A stretch of 64,000 nucleotides of DNA from positions 87,837,995-87,901,994 of the forward strand of contig NW_026262690.1 of assembly GCF_021869535.1 (NCBI RefSeq), in the 5' to 3' direction. The position numbers and the translations under genes were made by a program. Positions 50,801 through 63,784 of the stretch are shown one piece after another; position 1 is the stretch's first letter, and each line of letters starts with the position of its first letter. The notes beneath the pieces were generated by a model. It searched no databases, had not been told where the DNA came from, and saw only the letters and a program-made list of their open reading frames with translations. This stretch comes from Mytilus californianus (taxonomy: Eukaryota; Mollusca; Bivalvia; Mytilida; Mytilidae).

Positions 50801-52621
50801 ACGGATTCCAAAAATATATGGTTCACACAAGGTCACTTCTGGTTGGCTTTTTCAAGGTCATATGGCTTGCAACCTAATGCAAGAAGTTCTTTGGCTCTAT
50901 CATTTATAAACATAAAGTTAATGCTAAGGTCAAAATCTAAAACGTCAAATTTACCTATGCCCTTGACCTATATTTCAAGTTCATAAAGTAAGGACCTCAA
51001 ATAAAAAACCCTAGGTCTCTACTAAATATGGTTAATGAGTAATATCATCATACAACTAGCTTTAAATATGAGAGGGGAAGAAACTCCCATTTCATGTCAA
51101 CGTACGCGTTCAACCAAAAATCGTGTTACGACAGTTTGCATATAACAATTTAGTAAAAATATTTTGTCAATATCTTATACGGCCTCTGATAAGAAATAAG
51201 TCAAAATAAAAATTTAGAAGAGGACCTTGACCTTTGACCTTGACCTAAATTTTCTTTAAGTTGACCAATGACCTCAAACCAAAACACCCTAGGTCTCCAT
51301 CACTTATGGTTTACAAGTTACAAATACATATCACTTATTTCAAATACATAAGGGGGAATAACTCTCATATGGAGTCTTCGCAACGCTTCAGCCAAAATGA
51401 AACGTAACATCCAGGATATAATGAATAATTTGAAATAATAAATTAGTCGGTTTCTTCTAAGGTTGCGAAGAATAAGAAATATCAAGAAAAACAGTGTTCG
51501 GGGAGATAACTTTTACATAGAAAAGTATTCGGTTAAGCGGTGTCAGTTTCAAGAGCGTATAAACTGTTTGATATCATATACCAAATATCTAAGCGACATC
51601 TTGCAAAACAACCAAACAGTGAAGGAAAAAAATTAGGCGGAAGAAAAAACAAATTATAATAATCAGAACAAAAGCATTAAGTCTTTTCACGGAAAAGTGG
51701 AAAGACTTTACCAGCTTCAAATAGAGACTATTGGCTGTTGCAATCAATTATAAATAAATGTCACTCATATTTTATGTCAAATCCTAAATTGGACTCGAAG
51801 TATATTTACAATTACTACGCATTCATGTTAAAATTTACTTCAATAGACTATAAATTTGAACAAAAAAAAAATATGTACACTAATTTGAAATAAAATTTTA
51901 TTTTAGCTGTTGTTCCAGGGAAAACTGATATTTATTACCCAACACATATAAACAGTCTAAAGTACAATTGTAATGACTAAATACTTACATGTTAAACATC
52001 CTAATGTGCCATCTACCATGAAACCATCTACATTGTGTGGGAGTGGAACATATCTGGGCTGTATGTGTTACAAAAAAAAAAATTTAAATTAGCATCAGCT
52101 TTAGATAGAGAATATTTAATGGCTGTTGAAAAAATTAAAAAATTAATGTGATTCACGTTTTATGTTAAATCTTAAATTACGGACAATTAATTTACAATTA
52201 CTCTTTCATTCTTATTAAAATATACCACATTTGAAATTCGAATAAAAGATATTTTAGACCAATTTGTAATAAAATTTTAAGCTATTGTTTCAGTGAAAAC
52301 AGATTTTTATTGACTTCCAAATATTAACATAGTTTTAAGTACAATTGTAATTACCAAATACTTACATGTTGACTCTTCCTATGTGCCATGAATCCATCTT
52401 CTTCTGTCTAGGAGTGCAACATATTTAGGCTGTATCTTTAACAAAAACTATCACTTAATATCAGCTTGAGAGTCTATTTGCTGTTGCAATTTTTTCAGAA
52501 TTTAATCTTTTGCATGTTGGACAAGAATATTTATAATTACTATACATTCCATTAAGAATATATTTCATTAGAATGTAAATTTGAAGAAAATATTTTTAGA
52601 CCAATTTGTAATAGTTTCAAA
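47887..52621 (+). repeat. Array unit 10
   Basis: A 4735-bp unit very close to unit 11: both have TAATAAAGACTATTTGCTGA in monomer B, GAGCGTTTGA after the B-module ORF, GGTACAGGAG in monomer C and the Glu10/Leu24 ORF variant. This pair looks like the most recent tandem duplication in the window. Confidence 0.94.
48913..49161 (+). other. 82-codon ORF, unit 10 copy
   Basis: Subfamily-2 peptide with Glu10 and Leu24 (CCC to CTC), the same as unit 11. Confidence 0.38.
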
Positions 52622-55600
52622 TTGGTTGATAATGAAATGGAGCCAGACAAAAAACTAAATACATTTTACCATAAACACAAGTTTTCATCATACTATGTAA
52701 TCAGTTCTGTTGGGGGATCTGTTTTCACCAGATAAGCGCCCATTAAATTCATCAATGTTATATCAAAATCTAAAGTTTGCTCTCTGCAGAGGTCTGCTTT
52801 TACGAGACCCATTTTAACATAAAGCATCTTTTTGTCAAACTGTTCAGGAAAAAAATGGATTTTTATTACCTAACAAACATAAACATAGTTTTAAGAAAAA
52901 TTGTAATGACCAAATACCTACATGTGCAACATCCTAATGTGCTATCTACAATGACAGCATCTTTCATGGTATAGGAGTGTTACATATTTAGGCTGTATAA
53001 TCTGTAACAAAAACAAAAATTATAAATTAAGTTTCCGCTTTAAATCCAGACTTTTTGCTGTTGCAATCAATTCAGAAAATAATGTGATGCATGTTTTATG
53101 TTAAATCCCAAAAAGTATAAAAACAATTACTATACATTCTTATTAAAATATTCAGCATTAAAGTATAAATTTGAATGAAAGAAATTTTAGCCCAATTTGT
53201 TATAAAGCTTCAATCTGTTGTTTCAGAAAAAAACCAATTTTTATTACCTAACAAATATAAATATTGTTTTAAGAAAAAATTGTAATGACCAAATACCTAC
53301 ATGTGACTATTCCTAATGTGCATCTGCAATGGAAGCATCTTTCATGGCATAGGAGTCTTACATATTTAGGCTATCTGCAACGAAAAAAAAAAAAAATATA
53401 CATTAATTTCAGCTTTTAATAAAGACTATTTGCTGATGCAATCAATTCAGAACTTAATGTGATGCATGTTTTATGTCAAATCCTTCATTGGAGACAAGAA
53501 TTTTTACAACCACCATACAAAACCAAGAGTTCCAAATGGTAAAGTTGAAATCATCACTTCGTGTTCCTTATGTCGTAACTACAATCCCATTCCCTTTTCA
53601 CGAATGTGACCTACTGAATTAAGACTATTTACGAGCTTTGTTATAACATGAGCAACACGACGGGTGCCACATGTGAAGCAGAATCTGCTTACCCTTCCGG
53701 AGCACCTGAGATCACACTCCGTTTTTGGTGGGGTTCGTGTTGCTGTTGTACCCCTATTTGTGACATGTTTACCTATTGTGTCGGTTTGTTTTGTTCACAC
53801 ATCACTGTCAATATAATGGAATTTGATGAGACTGTCATACAAGCGAGAAGTTTAGCTAACTTTAAAACCAGGTTTAATCCACCATTTTCTACATAAGAAA
53901 ATGCCTGTACAAAGTCAGGAATATAACAGTTGTTATCCATTCATTTGATGTGTTTGAGCGTTTGATTTTGCCATTTGATTAGGGCTTTCCGTTTTGAATT
54001 CTTATTAAAATATATCTCATTACAGTGAATATTTCAATAAATGAAATGTAGGACCAATTTGTAATAAAATTTCAAGCTGTTGTTCCAGGAAAAACTGATT
54101 TTTATTACCTAACAAATATAAACATAGTTTTTAAGAACAATTGTTATGAATAAATACTTACATGTGACTAATCCTAATATGCTATCTGCAATGGAAGCAT
54201 CTTTCATGGTACAGGAGTCTTACATATTTAGGCTATCTGTAACAAAAACAAATATTTGAAATTAGTTACAGCTTCAAAATTAAAGCTATTTGCTGTTGCA
54301 ATCAATTCAGAAATTAATGTGATGCATGTTTTATGTCAAATCCTAAATTGGAGACGTATATCTACAATACCTATACATTCTTATTAAAATATACTTCATT
54401 AGGATATAAATAAAAATAAAAGAAATTTTAAACCAATTTGTTATAAAGCTTCAATCTGTTGTTTCAGTGAAAACTGATTTTTAATGCCTAACAAATATAA
54501 ACCTAGTTTAAAGAAAAAAATTGTAATGAATAAATACATACATGTAACTAATCCTAATGTGCTATATACAATGAAACCATCTCATTGTCGAAGAGTAACA
54601 TATTTAGGCTGTATCTGTATGAAAAACAAAAATTGTAAATTAGTATCAGCTTTAAATAGGGAATATTTGCTATTGCAATCAATTCAGAAATTAATGTGAT
54701 GCATGTTTTGTCAAATCCTAAATTTGAGACTTAGTATATTTACAATTACTTAACTTATTACAGTAAATATTTGAATAAAAGAAATATTAGACAAATTTGT
54801 AATAAAATTTTAAATGGTTGTTCAAGGGGAAAACTGATTTTTGTTACCTTCCACATATAAAAAGATATAAAAGTACAATTATAATGACCAAATACTTACA
54901 TGATATGTATCTTCGTGTGCTATATACCATGAAAGCATCTTCAATGTCAAGGAATGTAACATATCTAGTCTGTATCTAACAAAAACAAAAATTCTAAATC
55001 AGTATCAGCTTTAAATAGAGAATATTGATTGTTGCAATTAATTCAAAATTAATATGATTCGTTTTTTATGACAAATCCTAATTTGAAGACAAGTATATAA
55101 ACAATTTCTATACATTATCATTAAACTTATCTTCATAAGAGTATAAATTTGAATAAAAGAAATTTAAAACCAATTTGTAATCAAATCTAATTTAAGCTGT
55201 TGTTCCAGGGAAAACTGATTTTTGTTACCTGCAAACCATATAAACATAGTTTAAGGAACAATTAAAAATACCAAATACTTACATGCTATGTCTCCAGATG
55301 AGTGATCAACCTACCATGAAACCATCTTCATTGTCTAGGAGTGTAACATATTTAGGCTGTATCTAAAAATATCAAATTCGAGTCTAAAATGTCATTTCCA
55401 GTCTTAGATTATAGTGAGTAACGATTCAAAAAAATATATGGTTTCTATACACTTTTGTTCGAAATAAGGGAGATAATTTGATACTTCCGGTTTAGAAAAA
55501 TATTACTTCTTGTATAATATGATAGGTTACTTGACACGGATTCCAAAAATATATGGTTCACACAAGGTCACTTCTGGTTGGCTTTTTCAAGGTCATATGG

Positions 55601-57358
55601 CTTGCAACCTAATGCAAGAAGTTCTTTGGCTCTATCATTTATAAACATAAAGTTAATGCTAAGGTCAAAATCTAAAACGTCAAATTTACCTATGCCCTTG
55701 ACCTATATTTCAAGTTCATAAAGTAAGGACCTCAAATAAAAAACCCTAGGTCTCTACTAAATATGGTTAATGAGTAATATCATCATACAACTAGCTTTAA
55801 ATATGAGAGGGGAAGAAACTCCCATTTCATGTCAACGTACGCGTTCAACCAAAAATCATGTGTTACGACAGTTTGCATATAACAATTTAGTAAAAATATT
55901 TTGTCAATATCTTATACGGCCTCTGATAAGAAATAAGTCAAAATAAAAATTTAGAAGAGGACCTTGACCTTTGACCTTGACCTAAATTTTCTTTAAGTTG
56001 ACCAATGACCTCAAACCAAAACACCCTAGGTCTCCATCACTTATGGTTTACAAGTTACAAATACATATCACTTATTTCAAATACATAAGGGGGAATAACT
56101 CTCATATGGAGTCTTCGCAACGCTTCAGCCAAAATGAAACGTAACATCCAGGATATAATGAATAATTTGAAATAATAAATTAGTCGGTTTCTTCTAAGGT
56201 TGCGAAGAATAAGAAATATCAAGAAAAACAGTGTTCGGGGAGATAACTTTTACATAGAAAAGTATTCGGTTAAGCGGTGTCAGTTTCAAGAGCGTATAAA
56301 CTGTTTGATATCATATACCAAATATCTAAGCGACATCTTGCAAAACAACCAAACAGTGAAGGAAAAAAATTAGGCGGAAGAAAAAACAAATTATAATAAT
56401 CAGAACAAAAGCATTAAGTCTTTTCACGGAAAAGTGGAAAGACTTTACCAGCTTCAAATAGAGACTATTGGCTGTTGCAATCAATTATAAATAAATGTCA
56501 CTCATATTTTATGTCAAATCCTAAATTGGACTCGAAGTATATTTACAATTACTACGCATTCATGTTAAAATTTACTTCAATAGACTATAAATTTGAACAA
56601 AAAAAAAATATGTACACTAATTTGAAATAAAATTTTATTTTAGCTGTTGTTCCAGGGAAAACTGATATTTATTACCCAACACATATAAACAGTCTAAAGT
56701 ACAATTGTAATGACTAAATACTTACATGTTAAACATCCTAATGTGCCATCTACCATGAAACCATCTACATTGTGTGGGAGTGGAACATATCTGGGCTGTA
56801 TGTGTTACAAAAAAAAAAATTTAAATTAGCATCAGCTTTAGATAGAGAATATTTAATGGCTGTTGAAAAAATTAAAAAATTAATGTGATTCACGTTTTAT
56901 GTTAAATCTTAAATTACGGACAATTAATTTACAATTACTCTTTCATTCTTATTAAAATATACCACATTTGAAATTCGAATAAAAGATATTTTAGACCAAT
57001 TTGTAATAAAATTTTAAGCTATTGTTTCAGTGAAAACAGATTTTTATTGACTTCCAAATATTAACATAGTTTTAAGTACAATTGTAATTACCAAATACTT
57101 ACATGTTGACTCTTCCTATGTGCCATGAATCCATCTTCTTCTGTCTAGGAGTGCAACATATTTAGGCTGTATCTTTAACAAAAACTATCACTTAATATCA
57201 GCTTGAGAGTCTATTTGCTGTTGCAATTTTTTCAGAATTTAATCTTTTGCATGTTGGACAAGAATATTTATAATTACTATACATTCCATTAAGAATATAT
57301 TTCATTAGAATGTAAATTTGAAGAAAATATTTTTAGACCAATTTGTAATAGTTTCAAA
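52622..57358 (+). repeat. Array unit 11
   Basis: A 4737-bp unit, near twin of unit 10, with a few private changes (for example TTCAATGTC near 54,943 and GAGTAACGATT near 55,420). The upstream junction reads GTAATAGTTTCAAATTGG, three bases shorter than other units; unit 12 has the same junction. Confidence 0.94.
53648..53896 (+). other. 82-codon ORF, unit 11 copy
   Basis: Same peptide as unit 10 (Glu10, Leu24). Confidence 0.38.
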
Positions 57359-58383
57359 TTGGTTGATAATGAAATGGAGCCAGACAAAAAACTAAATACA
57401 TTTTACCATAAACACAAGTTTTCATCATACTATGTAATCAGTTCTGTTGGGGGATCTGTTTTCACCAGATAAGCGCCCATTAAATTCATCAATGTTATAT
57501 CAAAATCTAAAGTTTGCTCTCTGCAGAGGTCTGCTTTTACGAGACCCATTTTAACATAAAGCATCTTTTTGTCAAACTGTTCAGGAAAAAAATGGATTTT
57601 TATTACCTAACAAACATAAACATAGTTTTAAGAAAAATTGTAATGACCAAATACCTACATGTGCAACATCCTAATGTGCTATCTACAATGACAGCATCTT
57701 TCATGGTATAGGAGTGTTACATATTTAGGCTGTATAATCTGTAACAAAAACAAAAATTATAAATTAAGTTTCCGCTTTAAATCCAGACTTTTTGCTGTTG
57801 CAATCAATTCAGAAAATAATGTGATGCATGTTTTATGTTAAATCCCAAAAAGTATAAAAACAATTACTATACATTCTTATTAAAATATTCAGCATTAGAG
57901 TATAAATTTGAATGAAAGAAATTTTAGCCCAATTTGTTATAAAGCTTCAATCTGTGGTTTCAGAAAAAAACCAATTTTTATTACCTAACAAATATAAATA
58001 TTGTTTTAAGAAAAAATTGTAATGACCAAATACCTACATGTGACTATTCCTAATGTGCATCTGCAATGGAAGCATCTTTCATGGCATAGGAGTCTTACAT
58101 ATTTAGGCTATCTGCAACGAAAACAAAAAAAAATATACATTAATGTCAGCTTTTAATCCAGACTATTTGCTGTTGCAATCAATTCAGAACTTAATGTGAT
58201 GCATGTTTTATGTCAAATCCTTCATTGGAGACAAGAATTTTTACAATCACCATACAAAACCAAGATTTCCAAATGGTAAAGTTGAAATCATCACTTCGTG
58301 TTCCTTATGTCGTAACTACAATCCCATTCCCTTTTCACGAATGTGACCTACCGAATTAGACTATTTACCAGCTTTGTTATAAC

Positions 58384-58632
58384 ATGAGCAACACGACGGG
58401 TGCAACATGTGGAGCAGAATCTGCTTACCCTTCCGGAGCACCTGAGATCACACCCCGTTTTTGGTGGGGTTCGTGTTGCTGTTGTACCCCTATTTGTGAC
58501 ATGTTTACCTATTGTGTCGGTTTGTTTTGTTCACACATCACTGTCAATATAATGGAATTTGATGAGACTGTCATACAAGCGAGAAGTTTAGCTAACTTTA
58601 AAGCCAGGTTTAATCCACCATTTTCTACATAA
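58384..58632 (+). other. 82-codon ORF, unit 12 copy
   Basis: Shares the silent Ala7 change with unit 8 and has a private Thr74Ala change. Confidence 0.38.
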
Positions 58633-60157
58633 GAAAATGCCTGTACAAAGTCAGGAATATAACAGTTGTTATCCATTCATTTGATGTGTTTGAGCTTTTG
58701 ATTTTGCCATTTGATTAGGGCTTTCCGTTTTGAATTCTTATTAAAATATATCTCATTACAGTGAATATTTCAATAAATGAAATGTAGGACCAATTTGTAA
58801 TAAAATTTCAAGCTGTTGTTCCAGGAAAAACTGATTTTTATTACCTAACAATATAAACATAGTTTTTAAGAACAATTGTTATGAATAAATACTTACATGT
58901 GACTAATCCTAATATGCTATCTGCAATGGAAGCATCTTTCATGGTATAGGAGTCTTACATATTTAGGCTATCTGTAACAAAAACAAATATTTGAAATTAG
59001 TTACAGCTTCAAAATAAAAGCTATTTGCTGTTGCAATCAATTCAGAAATTAATGTGATGCATGTTTTATGTCAAATCCTAAATTGGAGACGTATATCTAC
59101 AATACCTATACATTCTTATTAAAATATACTTCATTAGGATATAAATAAAAATAAAAGAAATTTTAAACCAATTTGTTATAAAGCTTCAATCTGTTGTTTC
59201 AGTGAAAACTGATTTTTAATGCCTAACAAATATAAACCTAGTTTAAAGAAAAAAATTGTAATGAATAAATACATACATGTAATTAATCCTAATGTGCTAT
59301 ATACAATGAAACCATCTCATTGTCGAAGAGTAACATATTTAGGCTGTATCTATATGAAAAACAAAAATTGTAAATTAGTATCAGCTTTAAAAAGGGAATA
59401 TTTGCTATTGCAATCAATTCAGAAATTAATGTGATGCATGTTTTGTCAAATCCTAAATTTGAGACTTAGTATATTTACAATTACTTAACTTATTACAGTA
59501 AATATTTGAATAAAAGAAATATTAGACAAATTTGTAATAAATTTTAAATGGTTGTTCAAGGGGAAAACTGATTTTTGTTACCTTCCACATATAAAAAGAT
59601 ATAAAAGTACAATTATAATGACCAAATACTTACATGATATGTATCTTCGTGTGCTATATACCATGAAAGCATCTTCATTGTCAAGGAATGTAACATATCT
59701 AGTCTGTATCTAACAAAAACAAAAATTCTAAATCAGTATCAGCTTTAAATAGAGAATATTGATTGTTGCAATTAATTCAAAATTAATATGATTCGTTTTT
59801 TATGACAAATCCTAATTTGAAGACAAGTATATAAACAATTTCTATACATTATCATTAAACTTATCTTCATAAGAGTATAAATTTGAATAAAAGAAATTTA
59901 AAACCAATTTGTAATCAAATCTAATTTAAGCTGTTGTTCCAGGGAAAACTGATTTTTGTTACCTGCAAACCATATAAACATAGTTTAAGGAACAATTAAA
60001 AATACCAAATACTTACATGCTATGTCTCCAGATGAGTGATCAATCTACCATGAAACCATCTTCATTGTCTAGGAGTGTAACATATTTAGGCTGTATCTAA
60101 AAATATCAAAATCGAGTCTAAAATGTCATTTCCAGTCTTAGATTATAGTGAGTGCCG

Positions 60158-61705
60158 CAGTGTTCTCCCAAGGCCCTTAAAGGACGGCGATGTATAATTT
60201 TTCACCGTGGTGGTATCGTTCTTACCGCGATGTATAATTTTTCTTCGTGGTGCTAAAATTTTCAGTTAAAAAATCGTAAATCGGTAAAGTTTTAAACGAC
60301 TTGTTAAATCTTTTCCATGCGGTATAAAATTCCAGGTGAAATTTGACCAGTACAAACCAGTTCAACACAGATTGTTTAAACCACGTGATCGATTTACCTT
60401 TATGAGGTTAACCTTTGTTGATTATATTTAATCGATGTAATTAACACTTTTGACATGATTCTTTTGTGTTTTAATTTAGAGATCATAACTTTATGATCAA
60501 AGATAACTATTTTAAGGCTTCACTCACCACCTGACAAGTCGGCAAATACTTTGTAAACAAACGGTGTTGACCTGATAGTTGTACACACGACGGTACATAT
60601 TTTGTACATTATAAAGTTAGCTCAATACTTATATTATAGTTTTATATGTCTCTGATTAAACCATGGCCAAATTTATCTTTAATTATGACATAGTTATTGC
60701 ATGATATTCCGGTTTCAAACTGTCAACAAGTAATTCAAAGGGGAAGGATCACATGACCCAGTTAGTTCACGTAGAATATTCAAGATTATTTACAATTAAC
60801 TGCAATCTATTCTATTTTATAAATAAAATGCATGACTGTACCTTCAAACTGGATATATATATCCATATGATCATAAATGAATAACAGAAGTGATCTTGCA
60901 ATTTTAATCCATAAGCACATGTTAAATCTATTTATATCTACTTCCTGTCATTTAGGCGGGAAAATAGGGAGACTTTGTTGTTGACATTGAATATGCTACT
61001 TATAGATCTATAGACCTAAGATAAATTTATAGATTTAGGAATTCTTTTTAAATGGATCATGATTTAGATTTCAGTGCAGTATTAAGTCTGTATCTATGTT
61101 TGATTATCACCAAAGACAAGAAAGGTTAATATTTACATGTTCATGAAATCTATGGCAAAATGTTTTAAAATTTATGAAAAATTTCTTTTTATTAAAATTT
61201 AAGATAGAAACTGGTTCAAATTATTACACAATTTTGTTCTTGTTAATTTTAAATCTCCTTATGACAGGAATCCTTTCACATACAACAACTTTCTTTCTAG
61301 AAACTAGAAAGTTTTTTAAATTGAACATTTTTGTTCTCTTTTGAATCTGGAAACAGTATATCTAACAATTTATATGTTCCTGTTTGAATGATATTTTATT
61401 TTTATTGATCATGGATTTTTTAAAAAATTTAATTACTTTAAATTTAGATGAATATTATGTAATGAATCATGTTTTATTTATTTTTAAAAATATTAAAAGT
61501 ATACAAACTGTTTATTGATCTTTTTAACCAATAATATTCTGTTATAACACAGTACCACAGAATTAAAACTAAACAAGAGACATAAAAACTGCAATAACTA
61601 GAAATATAGTGACGCAACGCGACACAACTGATTGTATGAATCATTTCACCAAGCTGTTCACACGCGTTACCCTGGTGCTATCCAAAAATCCTGGGGAGAA
61701 CACTG
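60158..61705 (+). mobile_element. Non-autonomous CAGTG-ended DNA transposon (1548 bp), probably hAT-like
   Basis: The left end is CAGTGTTCTCCCAAGG; the reverse complement of the right end is CAGTGTTCTCCCCAGG. A 5-bp duplication TGCCG is at 60153-60157 and 61706-61710. Nearly all other units read TACCG at this site once; both copies here carry the same G, as expected if the variant existed before insertion and was then duplicated. Near the left end a ~28-bp sequence (GCGATGTATAATTTTTC plus CGTGGTG) is repeated at ~60,187 and ~60,228. No transposase ORF is present. CAG(T/G)G ends fit hAT, though the 5-bp duplication is shorter than the usual 8. Strand is nominal. Confidence 0.88.
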
Positions 61706-63640
61706 TGCCGATTCAAAAAAATATATGGTTTCTATCCACTTTCCGAAATAAGGGAGATAATTTGATACTTCCGGTTTAGAAAAATATAACTTCTTGTATA
61801 ATATGATAGGTTACTTGACACGGATTCCAAAAATATATGGTTCTATATACTTTTACATTAAATAAGCACAAAAAATAGCTACTTCCGGTTCACACAAGGT
61901 CACTTCTGGTTGGCTTTTTCAAGGTCATATGGCTTGCAACCTAATGCAAGAAGTTCTTTGGCTCTATCATTTATAAAAATAAAGTTAATGCTAAGGTCAA
62001 AATCTAGAACGTCAAATTTACCTATGCCCTTGACCTATATTTCAAGTTCATAAAGTAAGGACCTCAAATAAAAAAAAACCTAGGTCTCTACTAAATATGG
62101 TTAATGAGTAATATCATCATACAACTAGTTTTAAATATGAGAGGGGAAGAAACTTTCATTTTATGTCAACGTACGCGTTCAACCAAAAATCATGTTTTAC
62201 AACAGTTTGCATATAACAATTTAGTAAAAATATTTTGTCAATATCTTATACGGCCTCTGATAAGAAATAAGCCAAAATAAAAAATTTAGATGACCTTGAC
62301 CTTTGACCTTGACCTAAATTTTCTTTAAGTTGACCAATGACCTCAAACCAAAACACCCTAGGTCTCTATCACTTATGGTTCACAAGTTACAAATACATAT
62401 CACTTATTTCAAATACATAAGGGGGAATAACTCTCATATGGAGTCTTCGCAACGCTTCAGTCAAAATGAAACGTAACATCCAGGATATAACGAGTAATTT
62501 GAAAAAATAAATTAGTTTCTTCTAAGGTTGCGAAGAATAAGAAATATCAAGAAAAAGTGTTCGGGGAGATAACTCTTACATAGAAAAGTATTCGGTTAAG
62601 CGGTGTCAGTTTCAAGAGCGTATAAACTGTTTGATATCATATACCAAATATCTAAGCGACATCTTGCAAAACAACCAAACAGTGAAGGAAAAAAATTAGG
62701 TGGAAGAAAAAACAAATTATAATAATCAGAACAAAAGCATTAAGTCTTTTCACGGAAAAGTGGAAAGACTTTACCAGCTTCAAATAGAGACTATTGGCTG
62801 TTGCAATCAATTATAAATAAATGTCACTCATATTTTATGTCAAATCCTAAATTGGACTCGAAGTATATTTACAATTACTACGCATTCATGTTAAAATTTA
62901 CTTCAATAGACTATAAATTTGAACAAAAAAAAAATATGTACACTAATTTGAAATAAAATTTTATTTTAGCTGTTGTTCCAGGGAAAACTAATATTTATTA
63001 CCCAACACATATAAACAGTCTAAAGTACAATTGTAATGACTAAATACTTACATGTTAAACATCCTAATGTTCCATCTACCATGAAACCATCTACATTGTG
63101 TGGGAGTGGAACATATCTGGGCTGTATGTGTTACAAAAGAAAAAATTTAAATTAGCATCAGCTTTAGATAGAGAATATTTAATGGCTGTTGAAAAAATTA
63201 AAAAATTAATGTGATTCACGTTTTATGTTAAATCTTAAATTACGGACAATTAATTTACAATTACTCTTTCATTCTTATTAAAATATACCACATTTGAAAT
63301 TCGAATAAAAGATATTTTAGACCAATTTGTAATAAAATTTTAAGCTATTGTTTCAGTGAAAACAGATTTTTATTGACTTCCAAATATTAACATAGTTTTA
63401 AGTACAATTGTAATTACCAAATACTTACATGTTGACTCTTCCTATGTGCCATGAATCCATCTTCTTCTGTCTAGGAGTGCAACATATTTAAGCTGTAAGC
63501 TTAACAAAAACTATCACTTAATATCAGCTTGAGAGTCTATTTGCTGTTGCAATTTTTTCAGAATTTAATCTTTTGCATGTTGGACAAGAATATTTATAAT
63601 TACTATACATTCCACTAAGAATTTATTTCATTAGAGTCTA

Positions 63641-63784
63641 AATTGTAATGATCAAATACTTACATGTTGACTTGTCTAAGAGTGCAACATATTTAGGCTG
63701 TATCTTCAATAAAAATTATCAACTAATATCATCTTTAAATAATTAGAGACTATTTGCTGTTGAAATTTTTCAGAATTTAATCTT
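63641..63784 (+). repeat. Diverged H-type monomer fragment at the array edge
   Basis: Directly after the last H monomer comes TTGTAATGATCAAATACTTA, then AGAGTGCAACATATTTAGGC and TATTTGCTGTTGAAATTTTT. This follows monomer H but with many changes and internal losses. In the array, H is followed by the leader and monomer A, so this is where the higher-order pattern stops. Confidence 0.75.

Larger units (their letters stand above)
1..63640 (+). repeat. Higher-order tandem repeat array, 12 units of ~4.74 kb
   Basis: Long blocks recur in one orientation at intervals of 4762, 4770, 4771, 4718, 4779, 5956, 4736, 4789, 8656, 4735 and 4737 bp. The two long intervals, and the long last unit, return to normal once a mobile-element insertion is subtracted (unit 6 then remains ~386 bp short because it lost one monomer). 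Copies differ by scattered substitutions and small indels only. Each unit is built from eight ~375-bp monomers plus three embedded modules. I see no rRNA, tRNA, histone or other recognisable gene in the unit, so this looks like complex satellite DNA rather than a tandem gene family. The right edge is near 63,640; the left edge is not in the window. Confidence 0.97.
57359..63640 (+). repeat. Array unit 12 (last unit, with insertion)
   Basis: Resembles unit 8 in its first part. It contains the 1548-bp element at 60158-61705. After that element the spacer shows more private changes than in other units (for example GGAAGAAACTTTCATTTTATG near 62,145 and loss of GTCGG near 62,515), as is common for units at an array edge. 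It stops about 50 bp before a full unit, near 63,640. Confidence 0.93.

Noticed and set aside
1..63640. CRISPR-like or tandem gene cluster (rDNA, histone, tRNA)
   Set aside because: The repeats are too long and uneven for CRISPR. I see no rRNA, histone or tRNA sequence within the unit.
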